From contig JBAKBP010007591.1 of the NCBI GenBank assembly GCA_037953745.1, positions 1-64,000 of the forward strand: a stretch of DNA of 64,000 bases, in the 5' to 3' direction. Shown in pieces: positions 21,680 to 34,545 of the stretch (its first letter is position 1; each line of letters starts with the position of its first letter). The position numbers were made by a program, and so were the translations under genes. The notes under the pieces were generated by a model. The model searched no databases. It was not told where the DNA came from and was given only the letters and a program-made list of their open reading frames with translations. The DNA is from Lithodes maja. Its lineage: Eukaryota > Arthropoda > Malacostraca > Decapoda > Lithodidae.

Positions 21680-23505
21680 TGATGCACGTCAGCTCCCCAG
21701 CGACCACGAGGGGGCAGCGGTTGGCTCCCCATCCTCTTCTCCCCTCTCCCCAGGCAGTGTTATGGGCTGTAGTTTATTGATTAAGTTCTAGTTTCTTCCT
21801 AGTGCATCATAGTGTCACAGGTAGTCCAGAAATACTCTTGATTTTCACCTGTGACAATGCATTGTATTTTATTCCAGCTGTCATAGATTTAATGTATTAG
21901 ATGACTCGTGGAAGTTGGAGAGTGTGAGTGAATGAGAGAGAGAGAGAGAGAGAGAGAAATCAGAGCTGGGTGGTATTGGCGGATCGATATCGTGTAACTT
22001 GGTTAGTTACGTCATCTCTCGGGGCGCCTGATTCGTCGCCGGGCTCCTCCCTCCTGCTCCGTCACCGCTTTCCCGCCGCGTCGGGAATGGGTGCACCTAC
22101 ACGCACGGACTCCCTTGTGACTTCCATGGGCAGAGCTCCTCTTAGTTCTGTAACGCTAACATCCCTTTGCAATCTATCAGCCCACCTCACCCCCCTATTG
22201 CGAACTTTATCTACCACTGCTTACCTTCTTTTCTCTGTATATCCTACTATTAATTAACTGCCCTTCCCCTTGACGTTGATTCCATATATCCGTCACTGTA
22301 TTATACAGCGAGCTCTCAGAGATATTATATGTAATTAGTTAGGCATTTTGGATCAGAGGGTTATCCATTTTGGCTTGGGGAGGTTTGACATACTCATCGT
22401 GTTGCCCCTACCTTATTTTCTTGGGTGTCTGCCAGGTCAGTCGATGCTAGACTGGGGAGAGGCTATCAGGTTACAGTTTCCTATGAGCATAGATTTCGTT
22501 GAGCTTATGCAACTGTACCGGATACCTGCGGAGGCCTAGGTAATTTTCTTGTCTGTGTACCTTAGAGCCTACCACTGTGTTGGCGTGAGGGCGTTTGCCT
22601 AGTCCACCCAGCACTGTGCTAGCTCGTTAGCTTTTGACTTAGGAGGGTCGCCAGGAGAGAACCAGGTACACGAGACCTGGATCTCTCAAGAGAGCACCCC
22701 GTCATTTAATGTAACTAGGCGCACAGACTTGAGAACGACACTAGGCTACCGAGCAGGTGGCTCGGCCCAGGAAGCCTAGCCTACGACTCCCCTGCTAGAC
22801 TTCGTCCACCTGGCAGACCCCCGATTAGGGTTTATAATCTCCTTGTGTATATGTGTGCAGCATTATTGTTCCTTATGTTTATAGTAAGTTGTGATTGTTG
22901 CTGAGAGACCTAACCAGAGCAGGCTTGTGCCTGGTGGGAGAAAGCACATCTTTTTGTGGTTAGAGTTTAGACTGCCGACTGTTTTATAATTACACCTGTG
23001 CCAGATAACACCGTATGTCCCTACATTATATATGTTCCCACAGTAATAATTCACAGTTCAGAATCCGAGACGTACTTCTTAGTTGCATCTGACTTTTGCA
23101 GAAGATTCCTGCATGATGCTTTAGGACTTTCTTTGTTTCAATTTCTTTCAGACAGGAGTGACAGTTTACTGATTATTTAACGTAACGTTAATTATCCTTC
23201 TTCTAGTTTGCTATTAAATCGTTGCTGCGATTTAATTACGCTATCTATCTTTTTCCTTGTATACCTTAATAAAATAATCGTATGTTGTATGAGTATAGGC
23301 TGCTTCAGTGATCATCAGCCTATAGTGTGCACCTTTTACCGAGTCATAGGATACCTTGTTGTCCAGGCACGACTCAGGATGGTATAGGTGTTTTGTTCTC
23401 CAGTGGTTAAGGCAGGGGTTGGAACTAGTATTACCGTTGTTTCATTTAGCCTTATCTAGTCCAATGATGAAGAGCCCTGTGTCTTGTAGAACCTGGATCG
23501 TAACA
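21680..23505 (+). repeat. 3' LTR of the Gmr1-type element, intact
   Basis: Uninterrupted 1826-bp LTR beginning TGATGCACGTCAGC and ending GGATCGTAACA, followed by the target duplication GTAC (23506-23509). AATAAA at 23268-23273 is the likely polyadenylation signal. The first bases differ slightly from the 5' LTR (TGATGCACG against TGTGACGCACG). Elsewhere the two differ by scattered substitutions and small indels. Confidence 0.95.
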
Positions 23506-23509
23506 GTAC

Positions 23510-26260
23510 GTCGTCGGAGCACAGCCACCGCCGCCGTATTCTGTGTGCTTGCTGCGCCGTGTTGCCTGTGTTGGTGCACCTGTACCAGCGATACCACATA
23601 CGAGACCGTATTCGGCCCCTCGATTGGGTTATGAAACGATCTTTCACCCACAAAAATTTAGGAGAGAAGAAATTGTAAAAACTAGGACAAATGAAAGAAA
23701 AACATGAAAAATTCCATTTTATTTTCCGATTAACATTATACGAAGCATGACCTAGCTATACGACGAATTATAAGTACGAAGCACCACAGTACCAGTTACT
23801 CTCATTAATTTTAGGTCACTTGATCCTAAAGTTAAAAAAGTGGAGGATCTGATGGGAGGGGATTGAGAGGTGCTTAGTCGGCTGTTGTCAAAGATACCCA
23901 GAGAGAGACTACCTGGCCGGGCTGCTCCACCCAGAGAGGCGACTACCTGGCCGGGCTGCTCCACCTAGAGTGAGACTACCTGGCCAGGCTGCTGCGGCGT
24001 CGCCGCTGTACGGGTCCCTGTCGTGATTTTAACACACAAATCTTTAGGCGATTTTCTGCTGTCCAACGTGAGTTGGTGGAATTGGGAGCGATCGGAAATA
24101 CTTCGATCCGAGAGCTACAACCACCCCACTCAGACGACTCACCAAAAATAAATTCTGCTATACGACTTGAGTTGCCGGTGAACCTTTTTTCTTCGGGAGG
24201 GTATAAATTTGTGTGTGTGAAAAATTTAAAGAAATCGAGTTGTCAATTATTTTTCCACGACATCTTTCACCCACACAAATTTAGGAGAGAAAAGATGTGT
24301 CTGTCTCTCTCTCTTTCTCTCTGAGTCAAAGATTGTTTAGCTAACGTCTTGCCCATAATCAGCAGCAATGAGCGCGCTCACGCTGTCCTGTTAAAGAAAT
24401 CAAGTTGTCAATTATTTTGCCACGACATCTTACACCCACACAAATTTAGGAGAGAAGAAAAAAATTTGGAGAAAATATTTTTAGGAGAGACTACCTGGCC
24501 GGGCTGCTCCACCCGGAGAGATTTTTGTGGGATTATTTTTGGTGAGTCGTCTGACTGGGGGTACGACACATTATACGAAGCATACCCTAGGACAGTATAC
24601 AACGCATTAAACGAAGCATGACCTAGCTATACGACGCATTATACGAAGTGTGACAGCGAGAGGGAGAGTGTGTAACTCTCTCTCTCTCTAACACACTGTG
24701 TCTGTCTCTCTCTCTCTCTCTCTCTGAGTCAAAGATTTTTTAGCTGACGTCTTGCCCATAATCAGCAGCAATGAGCGCGCTCACGCTGTCCTGTTAAAGA
24801 AATCGAGTTGTCAATTAGTTTTCCACGACATCTTTCACACACAAAAATTTAGGAGAGAAGACATTTTTAGTGAGTCGTATGACTGGGGTACCGTATTCTG
24901 TGTGCTTGCTGCGCTGTGTTGCCTGTGTTGGTCCACCTGTGCCAGCGTTACCACATACGAGACCGTATTCGGCCCCTCGATTGGGTTATGAAACGATCTT
25001 TCACCCACAAAAATTTTGGAGAGAAGACATTTGTTGTGAGTCGTCTGACTGGGGTACGACACATTATACGAAGCATGACCTAGGACAGTATACGACGCAT
25101 TAAACGAACCATGACCTAACTATACGACGCATTATACGAAGCGTGACAGCGAGAGAGAGAGTGTGTATGTCATCGGAGCACTGCCACCACCGCCGTATTC
25201 TATGTGCTTGCTGCGCCGTGTTGCCTGTGTTCGTGCACCTGTGCCAGCGCTACCACATACGAGACCGTATTCGGCCCCTCGATTGGGTTATGAAACGATC
25301 TTTCACCCACAAAAATTTAGGAGTGAACAAATTGTTGGTGAGTCGTCTGACTGCAATACGACACATTATATGAAGCACGACCTAGGACAGTATACGACGT
25401 ATGAAATGAAGCATGACCTAGCTATACAACGCATTATATGAAGCGTGACAACGAGAGAGAGAGTGTGTACGTCGTCGGAGCACAGCCACCGCCGCCGAAT
25501 TCTGTGTGCTTGATGCGACGTGTTGCCTGTGGTGGTGCACCTGTGCTAGCGCTACCCCATACGAGACCGTATTCGGCCCCTCGATTGGGTTATGCAACGA
25601 TTTTTCACCCACAAAAATTTAGGAGAGAAGAAATTGTAAAAACTAGGATAAATAAACGAAACACATGAAAAATTCCATTATATTTTCCGATTTACATTAT
25701 ACGAAGCATGACCTAGCTATACGACGAATTATACTTACGAAGCACCACAGTACCAGATACTCCCATTAATTTTAGGTCACGTGATCCTAAAGTTAAGAAA
25801 GTAGAGGATCTGATGGGAGGGGATTGAGAGGTGCTTAATCGGCTGTTGTCAAAGATACCCAGAGAGAGACTACCTGGCCGGGCTGCTCCACCCAGAGAGG
25901 CGACTACCTGGCCGGGCTGCTCCACCTAGAGAGAGACTACCTGGCCGGGCTGCTGCGGCGTCGCCGCTGTACGGGTCCCTGTCGTGATTTTAACACACAA
26001 ATCTTTAGGCGATCTTCTGCTGTCCAACGTGAGTTGGTGGAATTGGGAGCGATCGGAAATACTTCGATCCGAGAGCTACGACCACCCCAGTCAGACGACT
26101 CACCAAAAATAAATTCTGCTATACGACTTGAGTTAGCGGTGAACCTTTTTTCTTCGGGAGGGTCTAAATTTGTGTGTGTGAAAATTTAAAGAAATCGAGT
26201 TGTCAATTATTTTTCCACGACATCTTTCACCCACAAAAATTTAGGAGAGAAAAGAAGATG

Positions 26261-26297
<37 letters not shown>

Positions 26298-26650
26298 CAA
26301 AGATTTTTTAGCTAACGTCTTGCCCATAATCAGCAGCAATGAGCACGCTCACACTGTACTGTTAAAGAAATTGAATTGTCAATTATTTTGCCACGACATC
26401 TTTCACCCACAAAAATTTAGGAGAGAACAAATTTAGGAGAGACTACCTGGCCGGGCTGCTCCACCCAGAGAGATTTTTGTGGGATTTTTTTTGGTGAGTC
26501 GTCTTACTGGAGGTACGACACATTATAAAAAGCATGCCCTAGGACAGTATATGATGCATTAAACGAAGCATGACCTAGCTGTAAGACGCATTATACGTAG
26601 CGTGACAGCGAGAGGGAGAGTGTGTAACTCTCTCTCTCTCTCACACACTG

Positions 26651-26681
<31 letters not shown>

Positions 26682-29600
26682 GAGTGAATTTTTTTTTAGC
26701 TAACGTCTTGCCCATAATCAGCAGCAATGAGAGCGCTCACGCTGTCCTGTTAAAGAAATTGAGTTGTCAATTATTTTTCCACGACATCTTTCACCCACAA
26801 AAATTTAGGAGAGAAGATATTTTTGGTGAGTCGTCTGACTGGGGTACCGTATTCTGCGTGCTTGCTGCGCCGTGTTGCCTGTGTTGGTGCACCTGTGCCA
26901 GCGCTACCACATACGAGACCGTATTCGGCCCCTCGATTGGGTTATGAAACGATCTTTCACCCACAAAAATTTAGGAGAGAAGATATTTTTGGTGAGTCGT
27001 CTGACTGGGGTACGACACATAATACGAAGCATGAGCTAGGACAGTATACGACGCATTAAACGAAGCATGACCTAGCTATACGACGCATTATACAAAGTGT
27101 GACAGCGAGAGAGAGAGTGTGTACGTCGTCGGAGCACAGCCACCGCCGCCGTATTCTGTGTGCTTGCTGCGCCGTGTTGCCTGTGTTGGTGCACCTGTGC
27201 CAGCGCTACCACATACGAGACCGTATTCGGCCCCTCGATTGGATTATGAAACGATCTTTCACCACAAAAATTTAGGAGAGAAGAAATTGTAAAAAACTAG
27301 GACAAATATAAGAAAAACATGAAAAATTCCATTTTATTTTCCGATTTACATTATACGAAGCATGACCTAGCTATACGACGAATTATAAGTACGAGGCACC
27401 ACAGTACCAGTTACTCCCATTAACTTTAGGTCACTTGATCCTAAAGTTAAGAAAGTGGAGGATCTGATGGGAGGGGATTGAGAGGTGCTTAGTCGGCTGT
27501 TGTCAAAGATACCCAGAGAGAGACTACCAGGCCGGGCTGCTCCACCCAGAGAGGCGACTATCTGGCCGGGCTGCTCCACCTAGAGAGAGACTACCTGGCC
27601 GGGCTGCTGTGGCGTCGCCACTGTACGGGTCCCTGTCGTGATTTTAACACACATATCTTTAGGCGATCTTCTGCTATCCAACTTGAGTTGGTGGAATTGG
27701 GAGCGATCGGAAATAATTCGATCCGAGAGCTACGACCACCCCAGTCAGACGACTCACCAAAAATAAATTCTGCTATACGACTTGAGTTGGTGGTAAACCT
27801 TTTTTCTTCGGGAGGGTCTAAATTTGTGTGTGTGAAAAATTTAAAGAAATCGAGTTGTCAATTATTTTTCCACGACATCTTTCACCCACAAAAATTTAGG
27901 AGAGAAAAGAAGATGTGTCTGTCTCTCTCTCTCTCTCTGAGTCAAAGATGTTTTAGCTAACGTCTTGCCCATCATCAGCAGCAATGAGCCGTTCACGCTG
28001 TCCTGTTAAAGAAATCGAGTTGTCAATTATTTTTCCACGACATCTTTCACCCACAAAATTTAGGAGAGAAAATATTTTTGGTGAGTCGTCTGACTGGGGT
28101 ACTGTATTCTGTGTACTTGCTGCGCCGTGTTGCCTGTGTTGGCGCACCTGTGCCAGCGCTACCACATACGAGACCGTATTCGGCCCCTCGATTGGGTTAT
28201 GAAACGATCTTTCACCCACAAAAATTTAGGAGAGAAGAAATTGTAAGAACTAGGACAAACAAAAGAAAAACATGAAAAATTCCATTTTATTTTCCGATTT
28301 ACATTATACGAAGCATGACCTAGCTATACGACGAACTATAAGTACGAACCACCATAGTACCAGTTACTCCCATTAATTTTAGGTCACTTGATCCTAAAGT
28401 TAAGAAAGTGGAGGACCTGATGGGAGGGGATTGAGAGGTGCTTAGTCGGCTGTTGTCAAAGATACCCAGAGAGAGACTACCTGGCCGGGCTGCTCCACCC
28501 AGAGAGACGACTACCTGGCCGGGCTGCTCCACCTAGTGAGAGACTACCTGGCCGGGCTGCTGCTGCGTCGCCGCTGTACGGGTCCCTGTCGTGATTTTAA
28601 CACACATATCTTTAGGCGAACTTCTGCTGTCGAATGTGAGTGGGTGGAATTGGGAGCGATCGGAAATACTTCTATCCAAGAGCTACAACCACCCCAGTCA
28701 GACGACTCATCAAAAATAAATTCTGTTATACGACTTGAGTTGGCGGTGAACCTTTTTTCTTTGGGAGGGTCTAAATTTGTGTGTGTGAAAAATGTAAAGA
28801 AATCGAGTTGTCAATTATTTTTCAACGACATCTTTCACCCACTAAAATTTAGGAGAGAAAAAGAAGATGTGTCTGTCTCTCTCTCTCTCTCTGAGTCAAA
28901 GATTTTTAGCTAACGTCTTGTCCATAATCAGCAGCAATGAGCGCGCTCACGCTGTCCTGTTAAAGAAATCGAGTTGTCAATTATTTTTCCACATCTTTCA
29001 CCCACAAAAATTTAGGAGAGAAACAATTTAGGAGAGAATTTTTTTAGGAGAGACTACCTGGCCGGGCTACTCCACCCAGAGAGATTTTTGTGGGATTATT
29101 TTTGGTGAGTCCTAGGACTGGGGGTACGATACATTATCAGAAGCATGTCCTTGTACAGTATACGACACATTAAACGAAGCATGACCTAGCTATACGACGC
29201 ATTATACGAAGCGTGACAGCGAGAGGGAGAGTGTGTAACTCTCTCTCTCTCTCACACACTGTGTCTCTCTCTCTCTCTATCTCTCTGAGTCAAAGATTTT
29301 TTAGCTAACGTCTTGCCCATAATCAGCATCAATGAGCGCGCTCACACTGTCCTGTTAAAGAAATCGAGTTGTCATTTATTTTTTCCACGACATCTTTCAC
29401 CCACAAATATTTAGGAGAGAAGATATTTTTGGTGAGTCGTCTGACTGGGGTACCGTATTCTCTGTGCTTGCTGCGCCTTGTTGCCTGTGTTGGTGCACCT
29501 GTGCCAGCGCTACCACATACGAGACCGTATTCGGCCCCTTGATTGGGTCATGAAACGATCATTCACCCACAAAAATTTAGGAGAGAAGATATTTTTGGTG

Positions 29601-32056
29601 AGTCGTCTGACTGGGGAAGTGTTGTCAAACATGAAACACATTATACGAAGCATGACCTAGGACAGTATACGACGCATTAAACGAAGCATGACCTAGCTAT
29701 ACGACGCATTATAAGAAGCGTGACAGAAAGAGAGAGAGTGTGTACGTCGTCGGAGCACTGCCACCGCCGCCGTATTCTGTGTGCTTGCTGCGCCGTGTTG
29801 CCTGTGTTGGTGCACCTGTGCCAGCGCTACCACATACGAGACCGTATTCGGCCCCTCGATTGGGTTATGAAACGATCTTTCACCCACAAAAATTTAGGAG
29901 AGAAGAAATTGTATAATCTAGGACAAATAAAAGAAAAACATGACAAATTCCATTTTATTTTCCGATGTACATTATATGAAGCATGACCTAGCTATACGAC
30001 GAATTATAAGTACGAAGCACCACAGTACCAGTTACTCCCATTAATTTTAGGGCACTTGATCCTAAAGTTAAGAAAGTGGAGGATCTGATGGGAAGGGATT
30101 GAGAGGTGCTTAGTCGGTTGTTGTCAAAGATACCCAGAGAGACTACCTGGCCGGGTTGCTCCACTCAGAGAGGCGACTACCTGGCCGGGCTGCTCAACCT
30201 AGAGAGGGACTACCTGACCGGGCTGCTGCGGCTTCGCTGCTGTACGGGTCCCCGTCGTGATTTTAACACACAAATCTTTAGGCGATCTTCTGCTGTCCAA
30301 CGTGAGTTGGTGGAATTGGGAGTGATCGGAAATACTTCGATCCGAGAGCTACGACCACCCCAGTCAGACGACACACCAAAAATAAATTCTGCTATACGAC
30401 TTGAGTTGGCGGTCAACCTTTTTTCTTCGGGAGGGTCTAAATTTGTGTGTGTGAAAAATTTAAAGAAATCGAGTTGTCAATTATTTTTCCACGACATCTT
30501 TCACCCACAAAAATTTAGGAGAGAAGATATTTTTGGTGAGTCGTCTGACTGGGGTACCGTATTCTGTATGCTTGCTGCACCGTGTTGCCTTTGTTGGCGC
30601 ACCTGTGCCAGCGCTACCACATACGAGACCGTATTCGGCCCCTCTATTGGGTTATGAAACGATCATTCACCCACAATAATTTAGGAGAGAAGAAATTGTA
30701 AAAACTAGGACAAATAAAAGAAAAACATGAAAAATTCCATTTTATTTTCCGATTTACATTATATGAAGCATGACCTAGCTATACGACGAATTATAAGTAC
30801 GAAGCACCACAGTACCAGTTACTCCTATTAATTTTAGATCACTTGATCCTAAAGTTAAGAAAGTGGAGGATCTGATGGGAGGGGATTGAGAGGTGCTTAG
30901 TCGGCTGTTGTCAAAGATACCCAGAGAGAGACTACCTGGCCGGGCTGCTCCACCCAGAAAGGCGACTACCTGGCCGGGCTGCTCCACCTAGAGAGAGACT
31001 ACCTGGCTGGGCTGCTGCGGCGTCGCCGCTGTACGGGTCCCTGTCGTGATTTTAACACACATATCTTTAGGCGATCTTCTGCTGCCCAACGTGAGTTGGT
31101 GGAATTGGGACTGATCGGAAATACTTCGATCCGAGAGCTACGACCACCCCAGTCAGACGACTCAGCAAAAATAAATTCTGCTATACGACTTGAGTTGGCG
31201 GTGAACCTTTTTTTTCGGGAGGGTCTAAATTTGTGTGTGTGAAAAATTTAAAGAAATCAAGTCAATTATTTTTCCACGACATCTTTCACCCACAAAAATT
31301 TAGGAGAGAAAATAAGATGTGTCTGTCTCTCTCTCTCTCTTTGAGTCAAAGATTTTTTAGCTAACGTCTTGCCCATAATCAGCAGCAATGAGCGCGCTCA
31401 CGCTGTCCTGTTAAAGAAATCGAGTTGTCAATTATTTTTCCACTACATCTTTCACCCACAAAAATTTAGGAGAGAAAAAATTTAGGAGAGGACAATTTTA
31501 GGAGAGACTACCTGGCCGGGCTGCTCCACCCAGAGAAATTTTTGTGGGATTATTTTTGGTGAGTCGTCTGACTGGGGGTACGACACATTATACGAAGCAT
31601 GACCTAGGACAGTATACGACGCATTAAACGAAGCATGACCTACTTATACGACGCATTAAACGAAGCATGACCTAGCTATATGACGCATTAAACGAAGCAT
31701 GACCAGCTATACGACGCATTAAACGAAGCATGACCTAGCTATACGACGCATTATACGAAGCGTGACAACGAGAGAGAGAGTGTGTACATCGTCGTCGTCG
31801 TCGGAGCACAGCCACCGACAGTATTCGGCCCCTCGATTGGGTTATGAAACGAGATTGACAAATAATCCCACACAAAAATTTAGGAGAGAAGATGTGTCTG
31901 TCTCTCTCTCTCTCTCTCTTAGTCCAAGATGTTTTATCTAACGTCTTGCCCATAATCAGCAGCAATGAGCGCGCTCACGCTGTCCTGTTAAAGAAATCGA
32001 TTTGTCAATTATTTTGCCACGACATCTTTCACCCACAAAAATTTAGGAGAGACAAC
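23510..32056. repeat. Complex higher-order satellite, right part
   Basis: Continuation of the 8751-11719 array beyond the LTR element. The anchor GAGGTGCTTAGTCGGCTG or close variants lies at about 23869, 25828, 27481, 28436, 30105 and 30893, so unit lengths vary from about 0.8 to 2.0 kb through gain or loss of modules. Each unit carries a module with GAGACCGTATTCGGCCCC, one with AAAATTCCATTTTATTTTCC, three 33-bp CTACCTGGCCGGGCTGCT boxes, a CT microsatellite, and 32-bp motifs in groups (five in a row at about 31590-31770). Repeated short ORFs of 60-90 codons are satellite sequence, not genes. Confidence 0.92.
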
Positions 32057-32203
32057 CTCATCTGGGAACCTGAGGGAGCGTGGGGTCAGGTCGGTGAGGA
32101 AGGTGTGTGCAGCTGAAGCAACCGTCAGACAGAAGGAGAACAGCAGGACCAGTGGTAGGGGTCCCAGCACCCCCCTATGACCCCTGCTACACCACACCTC
32201 CAT
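32057..32203 (-). other. Candidate first coding exon of a secreted or membrane protein
   Basis: An ATG at 32203-32201 opens 49 codons with a classical signal-peptide profile. A short basic stretch (CSRGHRG) is followed by the hydrophobic core LGPLPLVLLFSFCLTVASA and a plausible cleavage site at ASA/AH. The mature segment is HTFLTDLTPRSLRFPDE. A GT at 32056-32055 could be a splice donor. At that same point satellite sequence starts (TCTCTCCTAAATTTTTGTGG), which would then be intron. No other exon was recognised, and the protein family is unknown. It could be a relic exon captured by or adjacent to the satellite. Confidence 0.4.
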
Positions 32204-32282
32204 TACTACCGAAGTAACGCCATCTTCGCGCTAAAGTCTTCAATAATAATTTTAACCCTCTAGCGGGCAAATGACAAAACTT

Positions 32283-32958
32283 TGTCTTCTAAGCGTACTA
32301 GGGTAGGTATACAGTAGGGTAGTGATTGAGAGAGTGAGAGTGAGAACGGATAAATGGATAGGCGACGAGCAGGGAGGTTTTCGGAAGGGAAGAGGATGTG
32401 TAGATCAGATTTTTACCCTGAAGTGGGTGGTGGAGAAATATCTGGAGAAGAAACAAAAGGTGTATGTTGCCTTTACGGACTTGGAGAAGGCCTATTACAG
32501 AGTGGATAGAGAAGGTTTGTGGAAAGTATTTAGAATTTACGGAGTAGATGGCAAGTTGCTGAAAGCAGTGAAGAGCATGTATGAGGGTGCAAAGGCGGCA
32601 GTACATGTGGAGAGTGAGCAGAGCGAGTTCTTTGACCTGAATGTTGGTTTGAAACAGGGGTGTGTGTTGTCCCCGTGGTTGATTACTGTATATATGGATG
32701 GAGTCATGAAAGAAATACTATCAAGAGCATTGGATGTTGGTATATCGCTGAAAAGGGAGGGAATTTAGTGGAAGTTACCTATACTGCTGTTTGCGGATGA
32801 TACAGTTCTGATGAGTGATAATGAATGGGAGTTGCAGGGTCTGGTAAATTAGTTTGGAACAGTGTGTGAAAAACGGAATTTGAAGGTAAATGCGGGGAAG
32901 AGCAAGGTCCGTGGCCACCTCTTCGGAAATCGCGGCGTCAGGCAATAGATAGATAGAA
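32283..32958 (+). pseudogene. RTE-like LINE copy 1, internally deleted
   Basis: RT fragment reading VIERVRVRTDKWIGDEQGGF, YVAFTDLEKAYYRVDREGL, NVGLKQGCVLSPWL and, after a TAG near 32766, LPILLFADDTVLMSDNEWEL with an intact FADD. After GKSKV (about 32908) the sequence jumps straight to the last codons of the family, RGHLFGNRGVRQ, followed by ATAGATAGATAG. Copy 3 (43917-45762) has about 170 more residues between these two points, so this copy has an internal deletion. The start matches copies 2 and 3 near TCTTCTAAGCGTA but is 5'-truncated. The short tandem 3' tail favours an RTE-like clade over poly(A)-tailed LINEs. Confidence 0.82.
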
Positions 32959-33427
32959 CAAAACTTTACACTGGGACCAGCGACAACCTCCCTCTACCAC
33001 ATCCACGATGGCCGACCAGAGGTTTTGCATCCATCTAATATTTTGAATGTGAATAATTTACTTGTGTGTGAAAAAATAATGTACTTTTATTCTGTAATAT
33101 AATTAAAACAACAAACAATAATTCTCCCTACCAACAATTCCTTTGAGACCTCTGGTGGACGCTTCTGAACTAGCGCCAGAGCTACGACTGTAGACATCAC
33201 TATACCCATCACCTAGGATATGCACAGTTTATCTCAATGTGTGTGTGATTCTACAAGTTTTTATTATACAGTATATTTATGATATATGATAAGGGAAAGT
33301 CCATATGCAGCTGATACTGACTACAAACATATAAGCTGATTAATTATCATAACAAAATTGGCGGGAAAATACCTGCTGAATTTGTATTGTAAATATTTAT
33401 GAATATGGGTGATTTTATAATTTTTTA
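32959..33427. other. Intergenic sequence, nothing recognised
   Basis: AT-rich, with no coding motif or clear repeat. Confidence 0.4.
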
Positions 33428-33502
33428 ACTGCCTTCGTGGTGCGATGCATAAGGTGTTGATTTTCGGTGTGAGCATCCTGGATTCGAATCCACGGACTGC
33501 CA
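33428..33502 (+). repeat. tRNA-like SINE head
   Basis: It carries GTGGTGCGATGCATAAGG (weak A box) and GGATTCGAATCC (B box) at tRNA-like spacing, and its ends (CTGCCTTCGTGG and CCACGGACTGCC) can partly pair. It is best read as a tRNA-derived SINE relic. A functional tRNA is unlikely because the anticodon arm is not convincing. Confidence 0.45.
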
Positions 33503-33910
33503 CATGTGTTTGTAAATTTCATTAATCGATTTTAGGAGTATAGTTGGTTGTTGGAAGGAACATAATAATATATAACAAATAAAACAAAAGTATGCATAGA
33601 CCAAAGTATGTGTCAGCTACAGAAATTTCGATTAACTGCATATATTATAGAATTGTTGAAGGAGAGGGAGGGTGGATAGCTCCGCGATGTCGCCCATTTC
33701 CCACAAGGCGTCGCGGTAAACCTTGCGTTCAGCGCCTCTATCGGCCACTGTAGGCATTTATTGGTTGGGAAAATTGTATTTTTTGTCCATTTTACCGGCG
33801 AGTGGTGCCGGCGATTCTCCCGCCACTGGCGGGATTTTAAGTATTCCGTACTCAGAGTACGATTTTTTGATAGAGGCAATCATAGTTGATTTCCAGTTGT
33901 GAAAATTTGA
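33503..33910. other. Intergenic sequence, nothing recognised
   Basis: No supported gene. A 33613-33879 minus-strand open frame shows no family motif. Confidence 0.4.
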
Positions 33911-34545
33911 ACATGCTCACCGAGGCTATGCTTCGTATATTGCGTCGTTTACCGATGCGATGCTTCGTATTTTGCGTCGTTCACCGATGCGATGCTTCGA
34001 TTGCGTCGTTAAACGAGGCCATGCCTCATATATTACATCGATAAATGTTTAAAAATAGGGACAAAATTAGCTTTCTTGGAAAAGCATGTGATTTTTCACA
34101 CAAAAATGTAGGCGATCTTCTGCTGTCCAACGTGAGTTGGTGGGCTTTGGAAGCAATCGGAAATACTTCGATTCGAGAGCTCCGACAACCCCAGGCAGAC
34201 GACTCACCAAAAATAAATTCTGCTATTCAACTTGAGTCGGTGGTGAACCTTTTTTCCGGAGGGTCTAAATTTGTGTGTGTGAAACATTTCGTCGTGGACA
34301 CATTACAAACAATCTTTTCTTGAGAAAAAGCTAAATTTTTCGAAGACCGACTCTCCATCACTTCTCAATGACGGCTGAGGAAATGTTCGAGGGCATTTCA
34401 CAGGAAAATGTACCTTCCCCAATGCTTCGTAAAGTGTGTTGGTCACCTAATTAATGCTTCGTACAGTACGTCGTTACACCTAGGCCAAGCTTCGTATAGT
34501 ACGTCATACACCTAGGTCATGCTTCGTATAGTAGTCATTTTGCAA
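33911..34545. repeat. Diverged fragment of the 7.6-32 kb satellite
   Basis: It holds ATGCTTCGTAT-type motifs (33928-34030 and 34440-34530) and a module with GGCGATCTTCTGCTGTCCAA at 34107, matching 10590 and 24047, in the same relative order as the main array. It appears to be an outlying degenerate unit beyond the RTE copy. Confidence 0.75.

Larger units (their letters stand above)
11724..23505 (+). mobile_element. Gmr1-type Ty3/Gypsy LTR retrotransposon with PR-IN-RT-RH order, nested insertion in 5' LTR
   Basis: Two direct LTRs (TG...CA) of about 1.83 kb flank 5.7 kb of internal sequence with a PBS, gag, pol and PPT. The target duplication GTAC is at 11720-11723 and 23506-23509, inside the satellite. 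The pol domains lie in the order protease (17829), integrase (18606), RT (19706) and RNase H (about 20600). Gypsy elements normally have integrase last; integrase before RT is the Ty1/copia order. The RT and RNase H motifs are nevertheless Gypsy-type, as in the published Gmr1 group. Frameshifts in pol and a changed RT catalytic Asp make this copy defective. The LTRs remain very similar, which suggests a fairly recent insertion. Confidence 0.9.

Noticed and set aside
23752..30987. Repeated minus-strand 70-codon ORF containing GAARPGSLSLGIFD, several near-identical copies
   Set aside because: It is a fixed part of the satellite unit, overlaps other repeated ORFs, and changes track satellite divergence. 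No sign of protein-level conservation.
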